This document shows positions 1 through 7,789 of a stretch of 19,332 nucleotides of DNA, in pieces. Each line of letters opens with the position of its first letter. Within the stretch, counting starts at the first letter, position 1. Source of the DNA: Campylobacteraceae bacterium. GTDB lineage: Bacteria > Campylobacterota > Campylobacteria > Campylobacterales > UBA6016. The notes under the pieces were generated by a model. It ran no database searches. It saw nothing but the letters and a program-made list of their open reading frames with translations, and had not been told where the DNA came from. The position numbers and the translations under genes are program-made. The stretch spans positions 1 through 19,332 of the forward strand of contig JAEMQC010000132.1 in NCBI GenBank assembly GCA_022758985.1. Direction: 5' to 3'.

Positions 1-43
1 CACGCAAGGCATCCCGTAGGTTCATCTTTGTTTGTGTTTTCAT
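1..43 (-). CDS. 5' end of an unidentified minus-strand gene, cut by the window edge
   Basis: Reading the minus strand from position 43 gives an ATG and an open frame that runs off the window (MKTQTKMNLRDALR). A second in-frame ATG lies at 25. A TATAAT-like hexamer lies at 54-49 on this strand, only 5 bases before the first ATG, so the inner start at 25 with a short leader is at least as likely. Too little is present to name a product. It would be divergent from tamA. Confidence 0.25.
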   Translation of the reverse strand, partial: MKTQTKMNLRDALR

Positions 44-105
44 ATGAGATTATAAACAAGAGGCATTCCTTAGCGTGAAATGGCCGTGTAGTTTTTTATA
101 ATTTA

Positions 106-134
106 TCGACAGTCTCATTAAAACAGATTATAAT
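106..134 (+). promoter_or_regulatory. Sigma-70-type promoter upstream of tamA
   Basis: TCGACA (106-111, five of six bases matching TTGACA) is followed after exactly 17 bases by a perfect TATAAT (129-134). The predicted transcript would start near 141, about 55 bases before the preferred tamA start codon. This is the best-scoring promoter by eye in the window and would drive tamA, tamB and the small gene behind them. Function is inferred from sequence only. Confidence 0.6.
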
Positions 135-196
135 AGAGTCTGCTTAAACCTTTTTTGGCTAGAATGAAGCAAAATGCTGCGGTTTTAGACATAAAA

Positions 197-892
197 ATGA
201 AAAAGCTAATCCTTCTACTCCTTCTGGCTGTTTTTGCCCATTCGCAAGAGATTAACGCCACAACTATAAAGTTTAAAGGCAACGATGCGTTTTTTACTGT
301 CGTACTTAAAGAGGCGATAGGCATAGAAGAGGAGTCGTTCTATAAGTTTTGGAAAAAATCGCCGTCATACACGGCAGAGGAGCTAGACGACATAGAAAGC
401 AATATAGTAGACTTCTACCACTCCAAAGGGTTTTTTAACGTCAAAACAGAGTTGGAACTAAAAGACGAAACAGCACTTTTCAAAATATCCGAAGGCGACC
501 GGATGAAAATCTCGAAAGTCGAAATAGACTCTCCCTTTTACATTAAAAATATGATTGCTTCCAAAGAGGGCGACTATTTTGACGCCGATGCATTCGTCAA
601 AAGCAAAGAAAACATAAAGAGATACCTGCAAGAAAACGGTTACCCGAAGGCGAAGCTAGATGCAAAAGCATTTATAGATATGGCTACCTATGAGGCAAAG
701 CTCCATTTTATAATTACCGAAGCAAAAGAGTATAACTTCGGGAGCGTCCACATAACGCCGATAGAGAGCGTGGACGGCGAATATATACAAGAGAAGCTCG
801 TATTCAAAAAAGGAGAAAAATACGACTCCAGAAAAATAACGAAAGTTATAAAAACCTCTATGCTACCGGGGCGTTCGATACCGTATCCATAA
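197..892 (+). CDS. tamA: TamA-like Omp85 family protein, N-terminal part (signal peptide and POTRA domains), frameshifted
   Basis: This is the front part of an Omp85-superfamily outer-membrane assembly protein of the TamA/BamA type. I place the start at ATG 197 because it gives a clean signal peptide (MKKLILLLLLAVFAHS); in-frame upstream starts at 155 (TTG) and 164 (ATG) would only add a polar tail. No clear Shine-Dalgarno sequence precedes any of them. After the signal, three POTRA-like segments follow, roughly residues 20-90, 91-165 and 175 onward. The frame closes at 892 in the middle of the third POTRA, while the expected continuation (KNLYATGAFDTVSI) is present in the next frame from about 841. 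Adding one A to the five-A run at 832-836 joins the two parts into a 573-residue protein, a normal TamA length. TamA works with the adjacent TamB. Confidence 0.8.
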   Translation: MKKLILLLLLAVFAHSQEINATTIKFKGNDAFFTVVLKEAIGIEEESFYKFWKKSPSYTAEELDDIESNIVDFYHSKGFFNVKTELELKDETALFKISEGDRMKISKVEIDSPFYIKNMIASKEGDYFDADAFVKSKENIKRYLQENGYPKAKLDAKAFIDMATYEAKLHFIITEAKEYNFGSVHITPIESVDGEYIQEKLVFKKGEKYDSRKITKVIKTSMLPGRSIPYP

Positions 893-927
893 AGCACTTA
901 GACGAAAAAGACGGCGACACCCTGCCG

Positions 928-1917
928 ATGGAGGTAAACGCTACGCTTGGAAAACTAAAAAGCTTTAAAATAGGCGCCGGTTACGATACCGACGAGGGAG
1001 CGAGAATCAAGGGCGGATGGATACATAAAAACTTCATGGGAAATCTAAAGCGTTTCGAGGCGATGGCCGAGGTATCGACCATAAGACAAAACGTAGGCGC
1101 CAAAATCACCATACCGAAACTGTTCGGGTTTGAATTTGAGGACTTGGCGAAATATGAAAAAGTAAAATATCCCGGCTTTAGCGAAAAAATCATCTCCAAC
1201 ACCTTCAAATTCAAACTGCCGTACAAAACAACCACCCACCATCTGGGACTACTGACGGAAAAAGGCGAAGTAAAGGCCGACGACGTAAGCGAACAGATAA
1301 AAGATCAAAAGTTCTTTATCAACGCATTTTTGTACGAATATACGATAGATCGAAGGGACTCAATACTTGACGCAAAAAAAGGGTACTACATAGCTTGGAA
1401 CATAGAGGTCTCGGATAGTGTTCTCGGCTCAAACATCAACTACGTCAAGTCGAATCTGGAAGGCAGAAGGATATTTGGTTTTGACGACGCCTCGATGTTT
1501 AGGGATTTTCTATTTGCATTCAAGGGCAACATAGGCGGCATAGACGACTTCAAGCAAAACGACATTCCGGTATTCAAGCGATATTTCGCAGGGGGGAGCT
1601 TTTCGAACAGAGGGTACTCGTATAGGAGACTCGGCAAAAAAGACGACCATGGCAACTATATAGGCGGCAACTCTATTATAGATTGGTCGGCGGAGGCCAG
1701 ATATAAAACCACGAAATCCCTATGGACGGTGCTGTTTTTGGATTCTACGCTCCTAAACGAAAAATCGATGATGTTCAACGGCGAATACAAGCCGTCCGTC
1801 GGCGCCGGGCTCAGATACGATACGATAGTGGGGCCGGTCAGGATAGACATAGGTGTACCGCTTAGGGAAGAGAAAAAAAGCCCCGTATTTCATATCAGTT
1901 TCGGACAAGCGTTTTGA
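928..1917 (+). CDS. tamA: TamA-like Omp85 family protein, C-terminal part (beta-barrel)
   Basis: This is the barrel half of the same Omp85-type gene, separated from the N-terminal half by the frameshift near 832-836. The coordinates start at the first ATG of this frame, but homologous sequence begins earlier, at about 841, in the third POTRA, so 928 is probably not a natural start. Visible Omp85 features are the first barrel strands (FKIGAGYDTDEGARI), a DRRDSILDAKKGY strand motif, a FAGGSFSNRGY segment matching the conserved RGY loop of the family, the closing GAGLRYDTIVGPVRIDIGVPL-type strands and a terminal phenylalanine typical of outer-membrane barrels. The stop codon overlaps the TTG start of tamB, indicating one operon. 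Whether the protein is made depends on whether the frameshift is real. BamA is the alternative, but the tamB neighbour and length favour TamA. Confidence 0.8.
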   Translation: MEVNATLGKLKSFKIGAGYDTDEGARIKGGWIHKNFMGNLKRFEAMAEVSTIRQNVGAKITIPKLFGFEFEDLAKYEKVKYPGFSEKIISNTFKFKLPYKTTTHHLGLLTEKGEVKADDVSEQIKDQKFFINAFLYEYTIDRRDSILDAKKGYYIAWNIEVSDSVLGSNINYVKSNLEGRRIFGFDDASMFRDFLFAFKGNIGGIDDFKQNDIPVFKRYFAGGSFSNRGYSYRRLGKKDDHGNYIGGNSIIDWSAEARYKTTKSLWTVLFLDSTLLNEKSMMFNGEYKPSVGAGLRYDTIVGPVRIDIGVPLREEKKSPVFHISFGQAF

Positions 1918-4900
1918 AAAAAGTATTCGAAGCCAGCTATAAAAGCTTTTATTACGGCATCATAGGCTTTCTGTGGGCGCTAGCCATTATGTTCGCCCTG
2001 CTTCAAAGCGGCATCGCCGTCGAATTTGCGCTCAAGAAGATACTCCCCAAATTCGGGGTAGAGGCAAAGTCAGTTAGCGGCGGGATTTTAAGCGGTATAG
2101 AGCTTAGGGACGTCAAATACGAAAAGCTATTTAGCGCCTCCGAAATTAGGTTTAGACCTAATCTAGGCGATATTTTACTAGACGGAGAACTTAGCCTCTC
2201 GTCACTAGACCTCAAGGATTTAAGGCTAAACGAAGCGGAGCTAAAAAAAATCATCGACAAAAGCAGCTCAAAAAAACCAGATTTTCTAAAAACTATCAAA
2301 ATAGAGAATATATCTGCCTCACTTATTGAGAGCGGCTACGGCGATATAAAAATCCAAAGGTTGAAACTAAACAGCGACTACCTCTATTACGATTTTGAGA
2401 AGTTCTATATGGATTTGAAGGCCGACCTAAGCTCTAATATCCTAGATGCGAAGTTTAGCGGCGATATATTAGATAAAAACTACTCATTTAGAGGCATGTT
2501 AAAATCAAACGGCTCTCAATATATCAACAAGATAGTAGGCGACGTAGACTTCGACTTCAACGGCCTAAAAGAGACCGACTTCCTGGTACGTGGCGATGAC
2601 GAAGCGCTATATGCGAAAGCGCACATAAAAAACAGCGGACTCATCTACAAATACGGCGTAGACGCCAAAGCAAACGACGTAATAAGCGAAGTTCATATAA
2701 ATTTCAAAAATCCGCACCTAAAAGTAACTAGCAGCGGCGAGCTCGAATGTAGATACGCTATCATAGACTCCAAATTTGACGTCGTATATGACGGGAATAA
2801 AACCGTATATTACGGCAAAGCTAAAGCCAAAAGATTCAAATATATCCCGCTGGGAGCGTTTGAGAAATCTCTAAAAATAAAAGAGGCCACAAACGAAGAG
2901 ATAACATTCAAGGGCGACGTACACAAACTAGAGGTAACAGCGAAAAACCGTATAACGGCAACACTTTTAGGAGATAGATTTGACGTGGTCTCTTCCGATA
3001 CCGTCGTATCGTACGACATAGACAATAGCTCCTACAAAGTCTTAACAAAAGCTAAGCTAAAAACGGACTATTTCGCCGCCGACGTCGATAACACGGTAGA
3101 AGATAACGGCAAGTTCGCATTTTTCGGAAAGGTTTCAAACTTTGAGGGGCTAAGTCTCGGCATAGAGTGCGGGCAATTAGCCAAAGCACAGGCCACATAT
3201 AGAGGCAACAACGACTCCATGTACGTAGACGTCAAATCGGAAGCGGCAAACATCAAAGTAACGACAAACGGATACTCAAAATACGATTTTAGCGCCGCCT
3301 TAAACAATATAAAACCGGACAAAAACCAAAAATTTAGCTATCTTGGCTCATCAAAACTAAACGCAAAAGTAAACGGCTACTACGACCATCAAAAAAAGGA
3401 GATAGTAGCCTCCATTCATCCTATAGAGTCGCTTTTATTTGGCAAACCACTGGAGACCGGGGAGATTAGCTTCAAAAAAACGCCGCATGAACTCTTTGTA
3501 GCGCACACAAAAATAAAACTCGGCGGTGTGGACGCAGAGATAGAAGCTAGAACGGTAAACTCGAAATTTAACGGCATATTCAAAACCGGCGGCGTGACCA
3601 TCAAAGCTGACGGCGTAATAAATAAAGAGCTCATACTAGATACCCAAGGCAACATGGCAACGCTGGCAGAGGAGTGGGCAAAAATAACTGGTACAAAAAA
3701 GCAAAATATTTCAGGTCTGTTTGCAATGAGAGCAAATCTAATCGGCAACCTAAACTCCCCGGAGTTTCAACTAAGCGCCTCTTCAGATATGCTAACGATT
3801 GGCGGCGAAAAAATACAAAACATCAATATAGCTCTGCATTCACAAAACGACAAAACAACAATCCAAAAACTATCCGCGACATACCAAAACCAGCCGTACT
3901 ATCTCTCAAAACCGGCCATTATACACACCTCAAACGGTAAGGCCGTATGCGACGAATTCAGAATAAACGATACTCTTTTGGCAAAGTTCGAGTATCAAAA
4001 CTCAAGAGTTGACGCACAGGCAAAACTAAAAAACTTCGCATACAAAGACAACCACAAACTCTCATTTATACTAAACGCCGACGTAAAGGCAACATACGAA
4101 AAAGAGAAGCTTGAAATCACGGGCGACGCCTCGCTGCGTGATTTGAGGGCCGGTTTTGAGCTAAAAAGCTCGAAGATTACAAAAGATAAAGATATAGTAG
4201 TCTTAAGTCCGAAAAAACTCGAATTCAACGAGCAAAAATTCATAGACAATCTGGCACTACATATCAATATATCCAACGAAAACAGAGCATACTACAAATC
4301 AAAAGAGGCCTATGCGCCACTGGATATGAATCTCGTTTACTATAAGGACTACGGTAGAAAACCTGTCATGCTGGGACTCATCAAAACATCTAGTGGCTAC
4401 TACGACTTTGAAGGCAAGAGGTTTTTCCTGCTTCCAAGCCAGATAGCACTGACCGAAAACGCCGAGAACGACCCGTATCTGGACTTGACACTAAGGCACG
4501 TAGACAAAGAGGCGGAGATATTCATCTACGTCAGAGAGTTCGCATCCGCCCCGAAAATCAGCTTTAGCTCAAAACCGGCGATGAGCGAAAAAGAGATTAT
4601 CTCATACCTGCTTTTTGGCGTAGACCCCGATAGCGGCTTTACGAGAACTTCCAGCGACGCCAGATACTCGTCAAAAGCGATAGCCACGCTCTCAAACGCA
4701 CTCTCAAGAGACCTAACCAAAGAGTTTGGAATCAAGCTCGATAAAGTGGAGATAAGTCCGACGGAGGTTACAGATAAGACCGGAAGGACTACACAGACGA
4801 CAAAGGTAGAGGTCGGCAAAAGGGTGACGAAGGATTTGACGGTAACCTACAAAAACGACATAGAGAGCAGCGTCGTATTCGAGTATCAAATCAACAAAAA

Positions 4901-4967
4901 CGTCAATGTAGAGAGCCAAGCTGGACGCAAAAGCTCGATAGACATCTTTTACAAAAAGGATTACTAA
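1914..4967 (+). CDS. tamB: TamB-like translocation and assembly module protein
   Basis: This 1017-residue protein belongs to the TamB/AsmA-like family that spans the periplasm and helps move proteins or phospholipids to the outer membrane together with TamA. It begins at a TTG that overlaps the tamA stop (TTGA); a GGA lies about 8 bases upstream. Residues about 12-34 form a single N-terminal membrane anchor (a hydrophobic stretch including FLWALAIMFALLQSGIAVEF). The middle consists of alternating polar and hydrophobic short strands, as expected for the long beta-taco groove. The last 150-180 residues are the conserved TamB domain: PYLDLTLRHVDKEAEIFIYV, then SFSSKPAMSEKEIISYLLFG, and a C-terminal part ending in an aromatic residue. 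It is shorter than E. coli TamB (about 1260 residues). The identity is strong from domain order and from the tamA neighbour. Confidence 0.9.
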   Translation: MKKVFEASYKSFYYGIIGFLWALAIMFALLQSGIAVEFALKKILPKFGVEAKSVSGGILSGIELRDVKYEKLFSASEIRFRPNLGDILLDGELSLSSLDLKDLRLNEAELKKIIDKSSSKKPDFLKTIKIENISASLIESGYGDIKIQRLKLNSDYLYYDFEKFYMDLKADLSSNILDAKFSGDILDKNYSFRGMLKSNGSQYINKIVGDVDFDFNGLKETDFLVRGDDEALYAKAHIKNSGLIYKYGVDAKANDVISEVHINFKNPHLKVTSSGELECRYAIIDSKFDVVYDGNKTVYYGKAKAKRFKYIPLGAFEKSLKIKEATNEEITFKGDVHKLEVTAKNRITATLLGDRFDVVSSDTVVSYDIDNSSYKVLTKAKLKTDYFAADVDNTVEDNGKFAFFGKVSNFEGLSLGIECGQLAKAQATYRGNNDSMYVDVKSEAANIKVTTNGYSKYDFSAALNNIKPDKNQKFSYLGSSKLNAKVNGYYDHQKKEIVASIHPIESLLFGKPLETGEISFKKTPHELFVAHTKIKLGGVDAEIEARTVNSKFNGIFKTGGVTIKADGVINKELILDTQGNMATLAEEWAKITGTKKQNISGLFAMRANLIGNLNSPEFQLSASSDMLTIGGEKIQNINIALHSQNDKTTIQKLSATYQNQPYYLSKPAIIHTSNGKAVCDEFRINDTLLAKFEYQNSRVDAQAKLKNFAYKDNHKLSFILNADVKATYEKEKLEITGDASLRDLRAGFELKSSKITKDKDIVVLSPKKLEFNEQKFIDNLALHINISNENRAYYKSKEAYAPLDMNLVYYKDYGRKPVMLGLIKTSSGYYDFEGKRFFLLPSQIALTENAENDPYLDLTLRHVDKEAEIFIYVREFASAPKISFSSKPAMSEKEIISYLLFGVDPDSGFTRTSSDARYSSKAIATLSNALSRDLTKEFGIKLDKVEISPTEVTDKTGRTTQTTKVEVGKRVTKDLTVTYKNDIESSVVFEYQINKNVNVESQAGRKSSIDIFYKKDY

Positions 4968-4968
4968 G

Positions 4969-5094
4969 ATGACTCCAAATAGCAAAAAATGTGAACCAAA
5001 ACCACCGTGCTGCAACAAGAAAAAAGCAATGCTGACTGGTGCGGCAATGGTTGTGACCCTCTTTTTCTTATTTAAGTGGCTTGGATTATCGTGA
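4969..5094 (+). CDS. Small Cys-containing single-pass membrane protein (41 residues)
   Basis: This short open frame starts one base after the tamB stop. An AAAGGA ribosome binding site (4955-4960) lies 8 bases before the ATG, inside the end of tamB, which is one of the better sites in the window. The product has a basic and cysteine-bearing head (MTPNSKKCEPKPPCCNKKK, cysteines at 8, 14 and 15) followed by one hydrophobic segment (about residues 20-39, with LTGAAMVVTLFFLFKWLGL) and a Ser end. It looks like a cytoplasm-facing or lipid-proximal cysteine cluster on a membrane anchor. I do not recognise the family. Position and spacing suggest cotranscription with tamA and tamB; whether it works with them is inference. 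Confidence 0.6.
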   Translation: MTPNSKKCEPKPPCCNKKKAMLTGAAMVVTLFFLFKWLGLS

Positions 5095-5114
5095 TCTATC
5101 AGCTAAGCCGTACT

Positions 5115-6137
5115 TCACTCAAATATTCCTTTTAGTTTGTAACCGCATCTAGGACATACGTTTTTGTCTACCAGGTGGTTTATTACGTGTTCTCCTAGAT
5201 ACCCGCTCCTCTCCACCAAAAGCTCTCCACACGCTGCACAATACGTGTTTTGCCTCTCATCGTCAAGCACATTTCCGATATACACGTGGCGCAGATTTAG
5301 CGATTTTGCTATCTCATACGCTCTGTTTAGCGTCTCGTGCGGCGTAGACGGCACACCCTGCATCTTGTAAGCCCCGTGAAATCCGCTAAAGTGCAGCGGC
5401 ATCTCTATGCCCATACTTTTGACGAATTTGCAAATCTCCTCTATCTCTTTGTCAGAGTCATTTTTCCCCGGTATCAAAAGAGTCGTTATCTCGACCCATA
5501 TTCCAGCGTTTTTTGCATTTTCTATACATTCCAGTACTGGTTTTAGCCTGGCTCCACAAAGCTCCTTATAAAACTCGTCGTTAAACGATTTTAGGTCTAT
5601 ATTCATAGCATCCAAAAGCCCTTTGCCAAGCTCTAGCGCCTTCTTGCTCTCATATCCGCTCGTGACAAACACCGTTTTTATCCCGGCCTCTTTGGCAAGC
5701 TTCATCACATCATAGGCGTATTCGAAGTAGATAATAGGCTCGTTGTAAGTAAAGGCGATAGACGGGATATTCCTGCTTTTGGCCATACCGACCAGCTCCT
5801 CGGGGCTTATATACCTGCCCGCCAGCGCTCCGTCATGCTCTTTTGGGTATTGGCTTATCTCGTAGTTTTGGCAAAAACTGCATGTAAAGTTGCACCCTAC
5901 CGTACCGACCGAGAGTATCTCGCTGCCGGGCAAAAAGTGGTAAAGCGGCTTTTTCTCGACCGGATCGATGTTTATCGAGCTAATTAGCCCGTATACCTCA
6001 AGCTCCAGCTCTTTGTTTTTGACTCTTCTTACGCCGCATTTGCCAATCTCACCCTCTTTTATGACGCAAAAGTGCGCACACGCATCACACCTTATTTTTC
6101 CGCTATCAAGTTTTGTACTTAGCCACGCTTGCTGCAT
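5115..6137 (-). CDS. amrS: AmmeMemoRadiSam-type radical SAM enzyme (AmrS)
   Basis: The 340-residue protein is a radical S-adenosylmethionine enzyme of the AmmeMemoRadiSam group. The iron-sulfur cluster motif CxxxCxxC is at residues 82, 86 and 89 (GCNFTCSFCQN). An N-terminal cysteine set (C17, C20, C24, C34, within KIRCDACAHFCVIKEGEIGK) and a C-terminal pair of CxxC motifs (C300/C303 and C328/C331) look like additional metal-binding sites. The barrel continues with AFTYNEPIIYFEYAYD and MNIDLKSFND segments. The start at 6137 has an AAAGGA site 7 bases upstream. The Memo and AMMECR1 partners found with this family in many genomes are not in the window. The exact reaction of the family in this organism is not something the sequence shows. 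It is last in the surE-tcdA-amrS order and converges on the miniprotein gene. Confidence 0.85.
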   Translation of the reverse strand: MQQAWLSTKLDSGKIRCDACAHFCVIKEGEIGKCGVRRVKNKELELEVYGLISSINIDPVEKKPLYHFLPGSEILSVGTVGCNFTCSFCQNYEISQYPKEHDGALAGRYISPEELVGMAKSRNIPSIAFTYNEPIIYFEYAYDVMKLAKEAGIKTVFVTSGYESKKALELGKGLLDAMNIDLKSFNDEFYKELCGARLKPVLECIENAKNAGIWVEITTLLIPGKNDSDKEIEEICKFVKSMGIEMPLHFSGFHGAYKMQGVPSTPHETLNRAYEIAKSLNLRHVYIGNVLDDERQNTYCAACGELLVERSGYLGEHVINHLVDKNVCPRCGYKLKGIFE

Positions 6138-6141
6138 CTGT

Positions 6142-6255
6142 TTTTCCTTTCGGTTTTCTATGAAGAGAATGCTTCTGCAATACGAGGATCAAAATCTAAG
6201 ATTTTGGGGCACCCCGCATGAAGCCTTAATGAGCGATAGAAAACCGAAAGTAAAA
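6142..6255. repeat. 114-bp imperfect palindrome with 19-bp arms between tcdA and amrS
   Basis: The arms 6142-6160 and 6237-6255 are inverted copies with 18 of 19 bases matching (14 consecutive bases, 6147-6160 with 6237-6250, are perfect). Between them, 76 bases hold a perfect 7-bp hairpin with a 3-base loop (6190-6196 with 6200-6206) and a GGGG-CA-CCCC segment. Near-complementary GCTTCTGC and GCATGAAGC pieces pair further inward, so the whole element folds as a long stem. In the minus-strand transcript the first arm directly follows the tcdA stop codon (6258-6256) and the second arm contains the amrS ribosome binding site (6150-6145). It could be a cis-regulatory structure or a short dispersed repeat. 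Confidence 0.65.
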
Positions 6256-6891
6256 CTATCCTACTAGCCTCTCTATCGCCTTTGCGGCAAGGGTTAGCCC
6301 AAATGCGCCAGTCACTCCCACAAACGAGCCTTTCTCCTTGCATTGTGGTGTTTCTGCACTAAAAATCACCTTAAAATCACGCTTAAAATTTATCTTTTTA
6401 AGCTCATCCCTTATTTTCTTAGCAAACGGGTCGTTGTACGTCTTCCATATCGATATATATTCGATTTTAGTTGGATCTAGCTTCTTTGCGGAGCCCATAG
6501 AGGAGATGAGTTTTTTGTGGCATCTTCTGATGATTCCTATCTTCGCCTTTACGTCGTCTATCGCATCAAGCACTATGTCGTAAGGCTCAAAGTCAAATTT
6601 TTCCAAAAACGTTTCGTCAACCCTGGCGTGTATCGGCGTCACTCCCGGATATAGCTTTGCCAGTCTATATACCTTCACCTCGCCGACGGCCTCCGAGCCT
6701 ATCTGTCGGTTTTGATTGGTTATGTCGTACGTATCGTAGTCGACTATCGTAATATCCGAAACCCCGGTACGATACAAGGCATCTAGACAGTGACCGCCAA
6801 CCCCGCCGACGCCAAATAATAGCACTTTTTTTGTCCGCAACACCTCGAAGCGCCGACCTAGCACCATACGTGCCCTGGTATATCTAGCCAA
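6256..6891 (-). CDS. tcdA: TcdA-type ThiF family protein (tRNA threonylcarbamoyladenosine dehydratase)
   Basis: This is a ThiF/MoeB/E1-like adenylating enzyme of the TcdA (CsdL) group, which converts t6A37 of tRNA to its cyclic form using ATP. The nucleotide-binding glycine motif (LLFGVGGVGGHCLDALYRTG), the VDYDTYDITNQNRQ segment with the family Asn-Arg-Gln, and the SSMGSAKKLDPTKI segment typical of TcdA are present. I choose a TTG start at 6891 (protein MARYTRARMVLGRRF..., 211 residues) rather than the ATG at 6936. GGAGGG at 6901-6896 sits at the right distance before the TTG, the family N-terminus begins at about R-Y/F-T-R, and the overlap with surE shrinks from 53 to 8 bases. The final assignment to TcdA rather than another ThiF relative rests on these motifs and length. 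Confidence 0.82.
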   Translation of the reverse strand: MARYTRARMVLGRRFEVLRTKKVLLFGVGGVGGHCLDALYRTGVSDITIVDYDTYDITNQNRQIGSEAVGEVKVYRLAKLYPGVTPIHARVDETFLEKFDFEPYDIVLDAIDDVKAKIGIIRRCHKKLISSMGSAKKLDPTKIEYISIWKTYNDPFAKKIRDELKKINFKRDFKVIFSAETPQCKEKGSFVGVTGAFGLTLAAKAIERLVG

Positions 6892-7711
6892 GACGCCCTC
6901 CGCCGATCCAACCCCGAAGCGTATCAAGCTCTTCATGTGCCGTCATGTCAAGTTTTATCGGGCTTATCGATACGAATCCCTCCTTTATGGCGTCAAAATC
7001 GTTCATATAGCTCTTATCCCCGTGTGGATGGTCTGACCACTCCAGCGGATGCAGCCCAAGCCAGTAGTGCTCCTCTCCCCTTGGGTTTCGGTGCATGTGA
7101 GCGTCGTTGCCGTAGTGTCTATACCCTGCCCTGGTGACACGATACCCCTTGAACTCCTGCTTTTTGATGACCGGAATATTGACATTTAGAAATCTCCTAT
7201 CTCCTATCGGAAAGCCGCCCTCAAGCACTCTGCCCACAAGCTCTGCCGCCACGTGCCTAGCCACGTCGAAGTCATACACGAAAGAGTGGTCGCCCAGATG
7301 TCTATATACCTGTGAAAAAGCGATGGAGGGCACTCCGTGCAAAGCCGCCTCCATAGCCGCAGAGGCCGTACCGGAATAGGTGATGTCCTCGCCCATATTC
7401 GAGCCTTTATTGACGCCGCTTAGCACGATGTCTGGCTTACCGTCCTCAAATATGGAGTTTAGAGCTAGATATACGCAGTCGCTTGGCGTGCCGTCGTCGA
7501 GCTTGTAAAAATCATCCCCGACACGGATAAAGCGAAGCGGACGAGTGAGCGTAAGGCTATGTCCACACGCCGACTTCTCGGTTGAGGGAGCCACTATCGT
7601 CACATGCCCTAGATGTCTTACCGCATCCGCAAGGGCCAAAAGCCCCTCCGACTCATATCCATCATCGTTTGTTATTAGTATTTTTTTAAGAATTCCGCTT
7701 TGCTGCATCAT
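6884..7711 (-). CDS. surE: 5'/3'-nucleotidase SurE
   Basis: SurE is a metal-dependent phosphatase that removes phosphate from nucleoside 5'- and 3'-monophosphates and is often linked to stress survival. The N-terminal metal site is clear (KKILITNDDGYESEG, Asp16-Asp17), followed by the serine-containing segment APSTEKSACGHSLT and the second metal and substrate region SGVNKGSNMGEDITYSGTAS. The 275 residues fall in the usual range for the longer SurE proteins. Two adjacent ATGs (7711 and 7708) can serve as start, with GGAT a few bases upstream. It is the first gene of the minus-strand surE-tcdA-amrS run and is divergent from lpxB. Its 3' end carries the tcdA ribosome binding site, which suggests translational coupling. 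Confidence 0.92.
   Translation of the reverse strand: MMQQSGILKKILITNDDGYESEGLLALADAVRHLGHVTIVAPSTEKSACGHSLTLTRPLRFIRVGDDFYKLDDGTPSDCVYLALNSIFEDGKPDIVLSGVNKGSNMGEDITYSGTASAAMEAALHGVPSIAFSQVYRHLGDHSFVYDFDVARHVAAELVGRVLEGGFPIGDRRFLNVNIPVIKKQEFKGYRVTRAGYRHYGNDAHMHRNPRGEEHYWLGLHPLEWSDHPHGDKSYMNDFDAIKEGFVSISPIKLDMTAHEELDTLRGWIGGGRLG
6896..6901 (-). promoter_or_regulatory. Strong ribosome binding site that sets the tcdA start
   Basis: GGAGGG on the minus strand lies inside the last codons of surE and ends 4 bases before the TTG at 6891. No comparable site precedes the ATG at 6936. This is the main reason for preferring the TTG start of tcdA. Confidence 0.6.
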
Positions 7712-7733
7712 ACAAATCCAGTTGTTTTTTGTT

Positions 7734-7761
7734 TTGAATTATAACGGGTGTTTGGTATGAT
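7734..7761 (+). promoter_or_regulatory. Candidate promoter for lpxB
   Basis: TTGAAT (7734-7739) and an extended -10 element TGGTATGAT (7753-7761) are separated by 16 bases. The element is 28 bases upstream of the lpxB ATG. On the other strand a TATAAT at 7743-7738 could serve surE, 26 bases before its ATG, without an obvious -35 partner. The two divergent promoters would overlap in this 78-bp gap. Confidence 0.45.
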
Positions 7762-7789
7762 AATGAAAAAACAAAGAAGTTAAAGCAGA

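Noticed and set aside
832..838. Programmed -1 ribosomal frameshifting in tamA
   Set aside because: The site does not fit the X XXY YYZ heptamer, and I see no obvious downstream stimulator. A one-base deletion or sequence error is simpler; I keep it only as an alternative.
5095..5114. Terminator between the miniprotein gene and amrS
   Set aside because: The 20-base gap has no stem-loop that I can see.
6158..6343. 61-residue minus-strand frame across the tcdA end and the palindrome
   Set aside because: It is out of frame with tcdA, has no family signal, and its C-terminal part comes from the palindrome itself.
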